Shown here: positions 1-8,567 of the stretch, piece after piece | How positions within the stretch are numbered: position 1 is the first letter of the stretch | Layout of the letters: every line of letters starts with the position of its first letter | Assembly (NCBI RefSeq): GCF_024519315.1 | Contig: NZ_JANIIC010000007.1 | Span: forward strand, 124,001-188,000 | DNA from: Streptomyces malaysiensis subsp. samsunensis | GTDB lineage: Bacteria; Actinomycetota; Actinomycetes; Streptomycetales; Streptomycetaceae | DNA: 64,000 nt | Direction: 5' to 3' | The notes under the pieces: generated by a model | Seen by the model: the letters and a program-made list of their open reading frames with translations, nothing else | The model's database searches: none | What the model was told of the DNA's origin: nothing | Translations under genes and position numbers: made by a program

Positions 1-285
1 CGCCGGGCTGGTGCCGGAGACCGTCGGCCGCCCCGTGGACCCGCCGATCTCGAACCGCTCCCGCTCGCCCCGCCGCTCCAGCGCCTCCAGCCGGAACTGA
101 TCCGCGTGCTCCGGCAGCAGCCGCCGCAGGGCGGCGCGGGCGGGAGCGGTGTCGAAGACGGTCACGGCGACATCCTGTGCGTCATGCGGCTCGTCGGCCA
201 TCACCGGTAACCGGCTCCCCAGCGTGGCCCCGGCCCCCAGTGCTCCGGCTGTTCCGATCAGCGTGCGTCTGCTCAGGTCGCTCAT
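1..285 (-). CDS. Alpha-N-acetylglucosaminidase (NAGLU-like), N-terminal part, cut by window edge
   Basis: The 95 visible residues begin MSDLSRRTLIGTAGALGAG, a twin-arginine signal peptide (SRRTLIG followed by a small-residue hydrophobic stretch). The following segment (FDTAPARAALRRLLPEHADQF, then RFEIGGSTGRPTVSGTSPA) resembles the N-terminal domain of bacterial alpha-N-acetylglucosaminidases (glycoside hydrolase 89 type). Such enzymes would act outside the cell on terminal alpha-GlcNAc. The catalytic barrel lies beyond the window, so the assignment rests on the N-terminal domain only. The ATG at 285 is the only sensible start because it opens the Tat signal. Confidence 0.7.
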   Translation of the reverse strand, partial: MSDLSRRTLIGTAGALGAGATLGSRLPVMADEPHDAQDVAVTVFDTAPARAALRRLLPEHADQFRLEALERRGERERFEIGGSTGRPTVSGTSPA

Positions 286-410
286 GCGCCCCCCAACGGA
301 CAACGGCCAATGCCTCGTATGGAAAAGGCACTTAACCAGCGTTACCGGGTGGGAGCAATGGGGCGCACGGGAGGTCTCGGCCCACCTCCCGGCCGAAGGG
401 CTTCGCCGGA

Positions 411-1058
411 TCAGCCCCGGTCGAGGTAGGCCAGCACCGCCAGCACCCGGCGGTTGTTGTCGTCCGACGGCGGCAGGCCCAGCTTGCCGAAGATATTGGA
501 GGTGTGCTTGGCGACCGCCCGCTCGGTGACGAACAGCTGGGCCGCGATCGCCGTGTTCGACCGCCCCTCCGCCATCAGCTCCATCACCTCGAGCTCCCGT
601 GGCGTCAGCCGCCCCATCGGCTGGTCCTGGGCGCGCCGGTCCAGCAGCTGCGAGATCACCTGCGGATCCATCGCCGTGCCCCCGGCGGCGACCCGGCGCA
701 CCGCGTCGATGAACTGATCGGCGTCGAAGACCCGGTCCTTGAGCAGATACCCGATGCCGCCGCTGCCGTCCGCGAGCAGCTCCCGTGCGTACAGCTGCTC
801 CACGTGCTGGGACAGCACCAGCACCGGCAGCCCCGGCCGGGCCCGCCGCGCCGCCAGCGCGCACTGCAACCCCTCGTCGCTGAACGACGGCGGCAGCCGC
901 ACATCCACCACCGCCACATCCGGCTCCAGCTCCGCCAGCGCCTTGCTCAGCTCGGGCCCGCTCTCCACGGCGGCCACGACCTCGAAGTCGTACGCCTCCA
1001 GCATCCGGACCAGCCCGTCCCGCAACAGGAACAGATCCTCGGCGACCACAACACGCAC
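411..1058 (-). CDS. LuxR/NarL-family response regulator
   Basis: A 215-residue two-domain response regulator. The receiver has the acidic pair near residues 7-8 (VVVAEDLF) and the phosphoacceptor Asp at about 52 (VAVVDVRLPP). The C-terminal LuxR helix-turn-helix reads LTPRELEVMELMAEGRSN...TERAVAKHTSNIFGKLGL. The GTG start at 1058 was chosen because GGAG lies 6-7 bases upstream and the protein then begins exactly at the receiver; the longer upstream frame is not coding. It is probably the partner of the histidine kinase at 3025-4299, the usual order being kinase then regulator on one strand, but here about 2 kb of other sequence separates them. Confidence 0.92.
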   Translation of the reverse strand: MRVVVAEDLFLLRDGLVRMLEAYDFEVVAAVESGPELSKALAELEPDVAVVDVRLPPSFSDEGLQCALAARRARPGLPVLVLSQHVEQLYARELLADGSGGIGYLLKDRVFDADQFIDAVRRVAAGGTAMDPQVISQLLDRRAQDQPMGRLTPRELEVMELMAEGRSNTAIAAQLFVTERAVAKHTSNIFGKLGLPPSDDNNRRVLAVLAYLDRG

Positions 1059-1261
1059 GACGGCTCCAAGACTTCGTCGGGCCCCTGGGTGGGGGACGTG
1101 ACCGAATCCGACGAATGTACCGCTGTGCGGTGAGCGGGAGTGCCCGACGCCTGGCCCTGCGGGTTGGGCGCCCCGCGCGGGGAACCGTTCTGCCGGATTC
1201 CGCGTAATGTCCTCTTGACGTGCTGCTGCTGGCTGGTGGCGGGCGAACGAAGGGGGAGCCG

Positions 1262-2674
1262 GTGCTGGGTCGGATGCGGGTGATGGTGGGCGTGGCGGTG
1301 TCGCTTTCGGCGGCGTTGGTGGCGTGCGGGCCGGAGAAGGAGAAGGAGTGGACGGGGGCGGAGCCTTCGAAGGGGTCCGCGGCCGAGGCCGCGCGGTTCG
1401 CGCCGTTGGTGCGGCTGGCCAAGGGGGAGTCACTGTTGCCGATGGACGCGACGCGGTTCATCGGGCGGTCCGCGCTGCGCTTCGACCACGAGGGCTTCTG
1501 CCGTGACGAGGGGCCGGTGGCCGATCCGATCGACCCGCGGCGGTTGGGGAGTAAGGACAATTCCTACAAGCACGCGGAGGTGCAGCCGGGGAAGTCGTCG
1601 TCCAAGCCGGTGTCCTGCCCCGGACACGGGGATAAGTGGCACACCTCGACCGAGGCCGACGGCGGTTTCTATCTCGACCCGCCGAAGGAGGTGCGGAAGG
1701 GTGAGGGCACTGACGCGCCGGTCTACTGGGAGTACCACAACCACAAGACCGACCCGAAGCGCGCGGCGTACGTCTACTGGTTCTTCTACGCCTACAACAG
1801 CCTGACCCCGGGCAACCGGCACGAGGGCGACTGGGAGCGCGTCGCGGTCCAGCTGCGCGACGGCAAGCCGGAGGCGGTGACGTTCGCGAAGCATGGCAAA
1901 GATACGTGCGGCGTGAAGTGGTCGGAACTGGATCCGCAGGACGGGCATCCGACGGTGTACTCGGCGCGTGGTTCACACGGCTCCTATCCGACTGACAAAA
2001 ACCAGTGGGTGAACGGCACGCTCGATCGGCCCTCGAAGGGCGGCGCCGAGTGGCGCACTTGGGAGCACGCCCGCCCTGTCAACCGCGAGCCCTGGTGGGG
2101 GTACGCCGGGTGGTGGGGGTCGCAGCAGCATGTGAGCGGATTCAACGGGCCGATGGGCCCGCGCCCGGGGCGTCTGCTGTCGGGCATCTTCACCAACGAC
2201 AGTTGCGGGGGCGGTGACAAGGCGCCGACCGATCCGCCCAAGGACCAGCCCACGAATCAGCCCACCGGCCAGCCCACCCAGCCCACCGGTCAGCCCACCG
2301 GCCAGCCCACGGACCAGGCCGCGCCCAGGACGAAGGAAGGGGCGATCCGGCGGTACGAGGAGTATCTGCACGCCGTCGGCCGGGAGGACATCAAGACGGT
2401 CTGTGAGGTGGCCGGGCCGGCGGCGAAACAGGCGGAGGATCAGGGGTTCGGTCCGTGCACGTCCACGTTCCTCGTCACGTTCCAGATGATCTCGCCCACG
2501 CAGAAGAAGGCTCTGCAAACGGCGACGGTCGACCCGCAGAAGGTCGTCGTACGAACCCCCGATAAGTTCGACATCCCGGCCGCGGCGGTCAAGGCCCCCG
2601 TCACCTTCTCCGAAAACGAGATCGGGACCAGCACCCTGGAGTACATGAAGGACGACTGGTACATCACCGACTGA
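1262..2674 (+). CDS. Secreted lipoprotein with Vps62-like domain and C-terminal NTF2-like domain
   Basis: About 470 residues. The N-terminus (GRMRVMVGVAVSLSAALVAC) is a lipoprotein signal with lipobox LVAC, so the mature protein is probably anchored outside the membrane. The central domain (roughly residues 60-320) contains VYWEYHN, YVYWFFYAYN and HEGDWERVAVQL, typical of bacterial Vps62/NPP1-like domains whose function is not settled. A Pro-Thr-Gln linker (repeats of QPTGQPT, about residues 335-355) joins it to a 110-residue C-terminal domain that looks SnoaL/NTF2-like. The GTG at 1262 has GGGGGAG just upstream; an ATG at 1274 is the alternative. It lies on the opposite strand between a regulator and its presumed kinase, which suggests an insertion. 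Confidence 0.8.
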   Translation: MLGRMRVMVGVAVSLSAALVACGPEKEKEWTGAEPSKGSAAEAARFAPLVRLAKGESLLPMDATRFIGRSALRFDHEGFCRDEGPVADPIDPRRLGSKDNSYKHAEVQPGKSSSKPVSCPGHGDKWHTSTEADGGFYLDPPKEVRKGEGTDAPVYWEYHNHKTDPKRAAYVYWFFYAYNSLTPGNRHEGDWERVAVQLRDGKPEAVTFAKHGKDTCGVKWSELDPQDGHPTVYSARGSHGSYPTDKNQWVNGTLDRPSKGGAEWRTWEHARPVNREPWWGYAGWWGSQQHVSGFNGPMGPRPGRLLSGIFTNDSCGGGDKAPTDPPKDQPTNQPTGQPTQPTGQPTGQPTDQAAPRTKEGAIRRYEEYLHAVGREDIKTVCEVAGPAAKQAEDQGFGPCTSTFLVTFQMISPTQKKALQTATVDPQKVVVRTPDKFDIPAAAVKAPVTFSENEIGTSTLEYMKDDWYITD

Positions 2675-2694
2675 GCGCGCAGCGCGCCGGGGCG

Positions 2695-3028
2695 TCAGCG
2701 GTGGCCCGGGACGTTGTCCACGCGGCCGCCCGGGTCGCGGACGAAGAAGCGGCGGACGCCCCACTCTCCGTCCTGGAGGGGGCGGACGATCTCCGCGCCG
2801 GCCTCGCGCATCGCCTCGTACGCCGCGTCGACGTCGTCGGTAGACCCGGGGCGGCGGAAGGGCGGCGAGCCGCCGGGCGATCAGCCGGCCCTCGGTCCGG
2901 CGCTGTTCCGGTGTGGCCTCCCTGGCGCTCTCCAGCAGCCGCCGGACGATCAGCGCCGCGTTGTGGTCGGACGTCCTCGGCCGCGACCAGATCGGCCAGC
3001 GGGCGGCACTGGGCGCCCAGTGGATCAT
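2695..3028 (-). pseudogene. Gene remnants, including the C-terminus of a VOC/glyoxalase-family protein
   Basis: From about 2880 down to the TGA at 2697 one frame reads FRRPGSTDDVDAAYEAM... ending RFFVRDPGGRVDNVPGHR, the C-terminal half of a vicinal-oxygen-chelate (glyoxalase/bleomycin-resistance) domain. It has an in-frame stop upstream and no start. From 3028 another frame starts with an ATG overlapping the kinase stop (ATGA) and reads MIHWAPSAARWPIWSRP... before running out around 2860. No single intact frame covers the segment. I read it as the junction of two decayed genes, consistent with a rearrangement that separated the kinase from its regulator. Confidence 0.5.
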
Positions 3029-4299
3029 CGCGCGGCGCCCCGCGCCGAGAGTGTGCAGGGGATCTCCATCGTCACCATGGTCGGCCCGCCGGTGGGGCTG
3101 CTGACCGCGAGGACCCCGTCGAAGGTGCCCAGGCGGCGCTCGACCCCGCTCAGCCCACCGCCCGGGGTGATCTCCGCGCCGCCGTGGCCGTCGTCGGTCA
3201 CGGCGATGCGCAGCATGCCGTCCTCGTGGTGCAGGTCCAGCCACATCCGGGAGGCGCCCGCGTGCTTGGCCGCGTTGGTCAGCACCTCGCTGATCGCGAA
3301 GTAGGCGGCCGATTCGACCGGTTCCTCGGGGCGGCCCGCGAGGTCCACGTCCACCTCCACGTCCACCGCCATCCGCAGTGTCAGCGCGCGCACCGCGTCC
3401 CCCAGACCGCGCTCGGCCAGGACCGGCGGATGGATGCCACGCACCAGGTCGCGCAGCTCGGCCAGGGCCTCGGCGGAGTTGGTACGGGCCGCGGCGAGCA
3501 GCTCCTTGGCCTTGGCCGGATCCCGTTCGATCAGGGCCTCCACCGTGCCCAGGCTCATGCCCATCGCCACGAGCCGGGCCTGGGCGCCGTCGTGCAGATC
3601 GCGCTCGATGCGGCGCAGTTCGGCGGCGGAGGTGTCCACGGCGTCATGCCGGGTCTCGGTGAGCCGCCGCACCCGCTGCTCGAGCTCCATATGCGGGGTC
3701 GGGTCAAGGAAGGCGCGCGAGAGCAGGAAGTGGCCGCGCAGCAGGAGGGGCGAGACGGCCGTTCCGGCGGCGATGAAACCGGCGCCGACCGGGACGGCCA
3801 GGAGGGCGGTCCACTGCGAGTCGATGGGCAGGAACGCGTACCAGTAGGTGCCGCCCGCGTCCACGATCGGCTGCCACACCCCGGCGGCCAGGACGAACCC
3901 CTCGAGCCCGTACGGCATGAAGGCGAAGGCCAGCAGCGCGATGACGTATCCGGCCGTCATATCGATCTGAAGCCACAGCAGATCGCGCCAGGTCGCCGGG
4001 TCCTTCAGCAGAAAAGTGCACAGCTCCACCTGTCCGGTGACCCCCGAGCGCCGATCGGCCGGCAGCGGCCGGTACGGCAGCTGGATCCGTACATCGGCCC
4101 AGGTGGCAGCGAGCAGCCGGCGCTGATTGGCGTGCGCCCGCACCGCGCGGATCAGGGGAGGGGTGGTGAACACCCCCACGCCCAGCGGGATGAAGCAGAT
4201 CGACACGATCGTCAGCACGGACAGGGCGATCGACACCAGCGCGAGCCACGACACGGCGAACCCCCGTACGCAGGCCGTCAGCGCTCTACGTCCCTTCAT
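3025..4299 (-). CDS. Sensor histidine kinase (HisKA_3 type)
   Basis: A 424-residue membrane kinase. The N-terminal 200 residues hold several membrane segments (e.g. residues 15-50, 115-145, 165-188), resembling the actinobacterial putative sensor domain. The dimerisation/phosphoacceptor motif is ERDLHDGAQARL with His at about 236. The ATPase domain shows SEVLTNAAKHAGAS and GGGLSGVERRL. The ATG at 4299 has GAGGGG upstream and gives a natural N-terminus. The stop codon overlaps a following ATG (ATGA), as expected for coupling to a next gene, but that next gene is now a remnant. The likely partner regulator is at 411-1058. Confidence 0.9.
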   Translation of the reverse strand: MKGRRALTACVRGFAVSWLALVSIALSVLTIVSICFIPLGVGVFTTPPLIRAVRAHANQRRLLAATWADVRIQLPYRPLPADRRSGVTGQVELCTFLLKDPATWRDLLWLQIDMTAGYVIALLAFAFMPYGLEGFVLAAGVWQPIVDAGGTYWYAFLPIDSQWTALLAVPVGAGFIAAGTAVSPLLLRGHFLLSRAFLDPTPHMELEQRVRRLTETRHDAVDTSAAELRRIERDLHDGAQARLVAMGMSLGTVEALIERDPAKAKELLAAARTNSAEALAELRDLVRGIHPPVLAERGLGDAVRALTLRMAVDVEVDVDLAGRPEEPVESAAYFAISEVLTNAAKHAGASRMWLDLHHEDGMLRIAVTDDGHGGAEITPGGGLSGVERRLGTFDGVLAVSSPTGGPTMVTMEIPCTLSARGAAR

Positions 4300-4537
4300 C
4301 CGGCTTCCCCTCGCAGGTCGGATCCTCAGGCCCGCACCGGCGGGCCTCATCAGTCTGGCAGCGCCCCGCCGCCCGGACACGGGGGCCCGCACACCGCCCG
4401 GGGGTGTACCTGGCACCACCTCCCCGCCTCGCCTTATGGCTCGGCGACTGGGTGGCTGCCCGGCTGGGGCCCGGACCTGCGAATTTCTAACGTCGTGGCA
4501 TGACCTGTTCCGTCCGTACCTCACGGGGAGAGATGCC

Positions 4538-6733
4538 ATGAGTGCAACGAGGAAGAGCCTGGCCGTGCGGCTGGGCGGGTGGTCCACCCGCCACCGCAAG
4601 ACCGCGATCATCGGATGGCTGCTGTTCGTCGTGGTCGTCGCCGTGGTCGGCGGTATGTCGGGATCCCGGCAGATGACCAATTCCGAGAACGGTACGGGCG
4701 ATTCCGCACGTGCGGAGAAGATCCTGGAGGACGCGGGCCTCCAGACCCCGGCCGGAGAGATGGTGATGCTGCGCAGCGACCGCCCGGACGGCTGGCGGGA
4801 CGCGGCCCGCGACCTCTCGGGGCGGCTGGAGCGGACCGGGGAGACGGTGCGCGTCCAGCCCCCGGTGCGCTCGGAGAACGGACGGGAGGCCCTGATCAGC
4901 TTTGAGATGAAGGGCGACCCGGACACGGCCGGGAAGCGGGTGGAACCGGTCGTCGAGGCGGTGCAGAAGACCGAATCGGCCCATCCGGGGATCGTGACGT
5001 ACGAGTTCGGCGACGCCACCGCCCAGCACCGGCTCGACGACATGCTGACCGACGACTTCAAGAAGGCCGAACTGACCGCCGTACCGCTGGCGCTCGGCAT
5101 TCTGCTGGTGGTCTTCGGGGCGCTGGTCGCCGCGCTGCTGCCGGTGCTGCTCGCGGTGACCGCCTGCGTCGGCACCTTCGGACTGCTCGCCCTCGTCAGC
5201 CACCAGCTGCCCCTGTTCGACTCCACCAACTCGGTGATGTTCCTGGTGGGCCTGGCTGTCGGGGTCGACTACTCGCTGTTCTATCTGCGCCGGGAGCGCG
5301 ATGAGCGGGCCGCGGGCCGGGACGCCGGGGCCGCGCTGCGGATCGCGGCCGCCACCAGCGGCCGGGCGGTGCTGATCTCCGGGGTCACGGTCATGCTGGC
5401 GATGTCCGGGATGTTCCTGTCCGGGCTGCTGCTGTTCCACGGCTTCGCGGTCGCCACCATCCTGGTCGTGCTGATGGCGATGCTCGGCTCGGTGACCGTG
5501 CTGCCCGCGATGCTGTCCTGGCTGGGCGACCGGGTCGACGCCGGACGGGTGCCGCTGCTGAACCGCCGCCGCAAGAAGGGCGTGCACGCCAGCGGTGGCG
5601 TCTCCGGCAGGCTGATGCGGCCCGTCCTGGCCAAGCCGAAGCTGTTCGCCGCAGTATCGGGCGCGCTGCTGCTGGTGCTGTGCGCACCCGCCCTCGGGAT
5701 GAAGACCGAACAGCTCGGCCTGGAGAAGCAGTTCGGCTCGGATGCCGCCATCAGCGTGGCGTACAAGGAGATCATCGACTCCTTCCCCGGCGGGCCCGCC
5801 CCGGCCGAGGTGGTGCTGCGCTCCGACGAGGTCGACTCGCCCGGCTTCCAGGCGGCCGTGGCGGACTTCAAGAAGGGGCTCGCCGACTCCGGGCGGTTCG
5901 GCAGGACGGTCGACGTCGAGACGCACCGTACCGAGGGGGTGGCCAGGATCGAGGTGCCGCTGGCCGGCGACGGTCAGGACGCCACCTCCCGGCGCGCCCT
6001 GGACACCCTGCGGGACGATCTGGCCCCGAGGATCCTCGGGCCGGTCTCCGACCAGGTGTACGTGAGCGGTGAACTCGCCTCGAACCGCGACTTCAACGAC
6101 CAGCTGAAGACCGATATCGCACCGGTCTTCCTCTTCATCGCCGCCGTGACCTTCGTACTGATGCTGCTCTGCTTCCGGTCGCTGCCGATCGCGATCGTCT
6201 CGATCCTGCTCAACCTGCTGTCGGTGGGCGCCGCGTACGGCACGATGACCGCCGTCTTCCAGCACGGCTGGGGCGCGGAGCTGCTGGGGATGGAGCCGGC
6301 CGGGGCGATCGAGTCATGGATGCCGCTGTTCGTCCTCGTCATCCTCTTCGGGCTGTCGATGGACTACCACGTCTTCGTGGTCTCGCGGATCCGGGAGGCC
6401 CATGAGCGGGGGCTGGCCACCCGCGACGCGATCCGCGAGGGCATCCGGACGACGGCGGGCTCGGTCACCGGGGCGGCCGCCATCATGGTCGCCGTGTTCG
6501 CGGTCTTCGCCCTGCTGCGGATGCAGGACATGCAGCAGATGGGCGTCGGGCTCGCGGTCGCGGTGCTGGTGGACGCCACGCTGGTGCGGATGGTGCTGCT
6601 GCCGTCGGTGATGGCACTGCTGGGGGAGCGCAACTGGTATCTGCCGCGCGCCCTGCGGTGGCTGCCGAACGTCAGCCACGGCGAGGAGCCGGTGGAGCGG
6701 CCGCGGCCGCCGCTGGTCGGGGCGGGCCGCTGA
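4538..6733 (+). CDS. MMPL/RND-family transporter
   Basis: A 731-residue integral membrane protein with the RND layout: one N-terminal membrane segment, a periplasm-type domain (about residues 35-180), five or six membrane helices, then the pattern repeated. It resembles the MmpL family, which exports lipids or small hydrophobic compounds using proton motive force. The motif SVMFLVGLAVGVDYSLFYLRR and its second-half counterpart LFGLSMDYHVFVVSRIRE are typical and include the membrane Asp residues of the proton relay. The ATG at 4538 follows GGGGAG at 4525-4530. It is divergent from the histidine kinase, so that two-component system may control it; the substrate is unknown. Confidence 0.93.
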   Translation: MSATRKSLAVRLGGWSTRHRKTAIIGWLLFVVVVAVVGGMSGSRQMTNSENGTGDSARAEKILEDAGLQTPAGEMVMLRSDRPDGWRDAARDLSGRLERTGETVRVQPPVRSENGREALISFEMKGDPDTAGKRVEPVVEAVQKTESAHPGIVTYEFGDATAQHRLDDMLTDDFKKAELTAVPLALGILLVVFGALVAALLPVLLAVTACVGTFGLLALVSHQLPLFDSTNSVMFLVGLAVGVDYSLFYLRRERDERAAGRDAGAALRIAAATSGRAVLISGVTVMLAMSGMFLSGLLLFHGFAVATILVVLMAMLGSVTVLPAMLSWLGDRVDAGRVPLLNRRRKKGVHASGGVSGRLMRPVLAKPKLFAAVSGALLLVLCAPALGMKTEQLGLEKQFGSDAAISVAYKEIIDSFPGGPAPAEVVLRSDEVDSPGFQAAVADFKKGLADSGRFGRTVDVETHRTEGVARIEVPLAGDGQDATSRRALDTLRDDLAPRILGPVSDQVYVSGELASNRDFNDQLKTDIAPVFLFIAAVTFVLMLLCFRSLPIAIVSILLNLLSVGAAYGTMTAVFQHGWGAELLGMEPAGAIESWMPLFVLVILFGLSMDYHVFVVSRIREAHERGLATRDAIREGIRTTAGSVTGAAAIMVAVFAVFALLRMQDMQQMGVGLAVAVLVDATLVRMVLLPSVMALLGERNWYLPRALRWLPNVSHGEEPVERPRPPLVGAGR

Positions 6734-6763
6734 GGTCCGCGGCGTACACCTCGGCTACGCACG

Positions 6764-6810
6764 CGCCCGCCGTGCCGGACAGGCTCCTGGCCTGCCCGGC
6801 ACGGCGGGCG
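6764..6810. terminator. Bidirectional hairpin between mmpL and the winged-helix gene
   Basis: An inverted repeat with arms starting CGCCCGCCGTGCCGG and CCGGCACGGCGGGCG lies between two convergent genes. The position and stem strength fit a shared factor-independent terminator; no U tract follows, as is normal in Streptomyces. Confidence 0.7.
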
Positions 6811-6816
6811 TTCACC

Positions 6817-6900
6817 GGTTCGTGGCGTCACGGCGTCACGGCTTCATGACGTCACGGCTTCATGGCGTCATGGGTTCGCGGCGTCATGCATTCATGGCGG
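6817..6900. repeat. Degenerate short tandem repeats
   Basis: The segment repeats variants of GGCGTCACGGCTTCATG five or more times (GCGTCACG, TTCATGACGTCACGG, TTCATGGCGTCATGG and so on). It lies between the terminator and the stop of the winged-helix gene. No coding frame is evident; the repeats look like slippage expansion in a non-coding spacer. Confidence 0.6.
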
Positions 6901-6919
6901 CGCGCGCTCGTGGGAGCGG

Positions 6920-7510
6920 TCAGGCGGTGGGCACGTACTTGTACCCCACCCGCCGCACCGTCACGATCGTCCCCCGGTGCTCGCGGCCCATCTTGCGGCG
7001 CAGCCGGGCCACATGGACATCGACGGTACGGCCGTCGCCGACATGGCCGTACCCCCACACCGTGGTCACCAGCTGATCGCGGCTGTGCACCCGGTGCGGA
7101 TGGGCCACGAGATGGCTCAGCAGCTCGAACTCGAGATAGGTCAGGTCCAGCGGCCGCCCCGCGACCTCGGCGGTCCGCCGGTCGGGATCGATCCGGATGA
7201 GCTCGTCACCCGTGGTCGCCGGTATCCCCTCCGGGGGCGGCGCGGCCGCCTCGGGATGCTGACGGTCGGCCGGGACCAGCACCAGATAGCCGACCATCGG
7301 CGGATGGCCGGGGAGCGTGGGCACGGTGTGCGGGGGAGCGGGCAGCCAGGTGGCGCCGGGGTGCAGCAGATCGGCGACCGGCGGCACCTCGTCCGGTGCG
7401 ACGGCCCGCAGCCGCTGGCGGGCCGCCGAAGCGGGCGCAGCGGACGGGGCGGACTGGGCGGATGGAGTGGCGGGAGCGGAGGCGGAGGACAGACGACGCA
7501 GATTCGTCAT
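6920..7510 (-). CDS. Winged-helix (OmpR/PhoB-type) DNA-binding protein without receiver domain
   Basis: 196 residues. The C-terminal 95 residues form a trans_reg_C winged helix (LDLTYLEFELLSHLVAHPHRVHSRDQLVTTVWG ... VDVHVARLRRKMG ... IVTVRRVGYKYVP). The N-terminal 100 residues are Ala/Pro-rich and carry no phosphoacceptor receiver, so this is an orphan regulator of the kind common in streptomycetes rather than a classical two-component response regulator. The ATG at 7510 is preferred because the remaining upstream frame is low-complexity; the ribosome site is weak. A small ORF lies just upstream on the same strand. Confidence 0.85.
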   Translation of the reverse strand: MTNLRRLSSASAPATPSAQSAPSAAPASAARQRLRAVAPDEVPPVADLLHPGATWLPAPPHTVPTLPGHPPMVGYLVLVPADRQHPEAAAPPPEGIPATTGDELIRIDPDRRTAEVAGRPLDLTYLEFELLSHLVAHPHRVHSRDQLVTTVWGYGHVGDGRTVDVHVARLRRKMGREHRGTIVTVRRVGYKYVPTA

Positions 7511-7583
7511 GGAGGTCAGCTCTTTCGCGCGAGAAGGCGTCAGTGGACGTCGTGCGCGCGGGCTGGGCGGCTGGGCGAAGAGA

Positions 7584-7715
7584 TCAGCGGCCGAGCGAGC
7601 GGGCCCGCGCATCGGATGCGCGGCAACACTCGCGGTCGAAGTGGTGCGCCTGCCGGGATGGCCAGAACGGCTCGAGGTCATAACGACCCGTCGCGATGTC
7701 GTGGAGGCTGGCCAT
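7584..7715 (-). CDS. Small hypothetical protein, 43 residues
   Basis: The frame reads MASLHDIATGRYDLEPFWPS and ends RECCRASDARARSLGR. It is rich in Trp, Phe, Tyr and His, unusual for a random frame in 72% GC DNA, which argues that it is real. No good ribosome site precedes the ATG, so it could be leaderless. It sits 73 bases upstream of the winged-helix gene on the same strand and may be cotranscribed. I do not recognise a family. Confidence 0.4.
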   Translation of the reverse strand: MASLHDIATGRYDLEPFWPSRQAHHFDRECCRASDARARSLGR

Positions 7716-7846
7716 GGCCCTATTGAAGCAGATATCGGGCCCGGGGCGCTCGGCCGTTGAGCAGGAAGAGGCGCGACGGCAAACTATACGCCATTGGGTG
7801 CGAATCCGGCATCTACCTATAAGCCAGGGCGAGGCGCACAATAGTG

Positions 7847-7866
7847 GTGCGGTGTTTTTACCGCAC
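7847..7866 (+). promoter_or_regulatory. Short hairpin in the leader of the SPW gene
   Basis: GTGCGGT and ACCGCAC are perfect arms separated by six bases (GTTTTT), 40 bases before the start of the SPW-repeat gene and just after an AT-rich CACAATAGT that could be a -10 region. It could be an operator or a leader hairpin; the sequence alone does not decide. Confidence 0.4.
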
Positions 7867-7906
7867 TGCGCGGTCAGACTTGCATGGATCGAAGGAGGCG
7901 AGTCGA

Positions 7907-8347
7907 ATGGCCGACGTCTCACGAGCGAGAGGCGATCTCACGGGCCACCCCGACGTGACCGAGATGCGGGAGCGTTACGCCCGCATGATGGACGCGAGGG
8001 ACGTTGTCTTCCTCGACGGGCCGGTGCTTCTCGCCGGTCTGTACTTCGCCATCTCTCCCTGGGTGGTGCACTTCTCGGGCACCAACCCCAACCTCATGGT
8101 CAACAACCTCATCCTCGGCATCACGGTCGCCCTGCTGGGGCTCGGCCTCACCACGGCGCCGAGGAGGATGTACAGCCTGTGCTGGGCCATGTCCGCGATC
8201 GGTATATGGATGATCATCTCCCCCTGGGTGGTCGCCCGGGGCGCCGATGCCGGGGTGATCGCGAACAATGTTGTCGTGGGTGCCATCACCTGCCTGTTCG
8301 GCCTGATCGCGGCCGGCATGGTGATGCGGAAGGGCAGGGAAACCTGA
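7907..8347 (+). CDS. SPW-repeat membrane protein
   Basis: 146 residues with four membrane helices arranged as two repeats. Each repeat carries the family motif: ISPWVVHFSG near residue 50 and ISPWVVARG near residue 105. SPW-repeat proteins are small membrane proteins of unknown function, common in actinobacteria. The ATG at 7907 has a strong GAAGGAGG site 7 bases upstream. The gene is monocistronic and followed by a hairpin. Confidence 0.88.
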   Translation: MADVSRARGDLTGHPDVTEMRERYARMMDARDVVFLDGPVLLAGLYFAISPWVVHFSGTNPNLMVNNLILGITVALLGLGLTTAPRRMYSLCWAMSAIGIWMIISPWVVARGADAGVIANNVVVGAITCLFGLIAAGMVMRKGRET

Positions 8348-8389
8348 CCGGACGCTGAATCCCTGGACCATCTGACCATCTGGACAACG

Positions 8390-8442
8390 GCGAAGGCCGT
8401 CCACCGCGGGCCCCCGAGGGGCGTGCGGCGGGCGGTCTTCGC
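8390..8442. terminator. Hairpin after the SPW gene
   Basis: The left arm GCGAAGGCCGTCCACCGC and right arm GCGGCGGGCGGTCTTCGC pair at about 15 of 18 positions, starting about 45 bases after the SPW stop codon. It lies between convergent genes, so it probably serves both. Confidence 0.7.
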
Positions 8443-8513
8443 ATGCTGCCTGTGTGCCTTTGTCTTCTTTTCGCGCGGGTCTTCGCGAGGCTTTTGCACG
8501 AATTTTTACGCGG

Positions 8514-8567
8514 GCTTTGTGCGGGCCTCTGCGTGGGCTTCTGTGCGGGCCTCTGCGCGGGCCGGGC
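8514..8567. repeat. Short tandem repeats next to the DUF2848 stop
   Basis: Variants of TGCGGGCCTCTGCG/TGGGCTTCTG recur four or five times immediately beyond the stop codon of the DUF2848 gene. They are non-coding on the evidence seen. Confidence 0.6.

Noticed and set aside
2214..2330. Slippage-generated repeat or frameshift in the QPT region
   Set aside because: The repeats stay in frame and form a plausible Pro/Thr linker between two domains.
4543..5229. Long N-terminal extension of the histidine kinase antisense to mmpL
   Set aside because: The kinase has a good ATG and ribosome site at 4299; the extension is Ser/Arg-rich shadow sequence.
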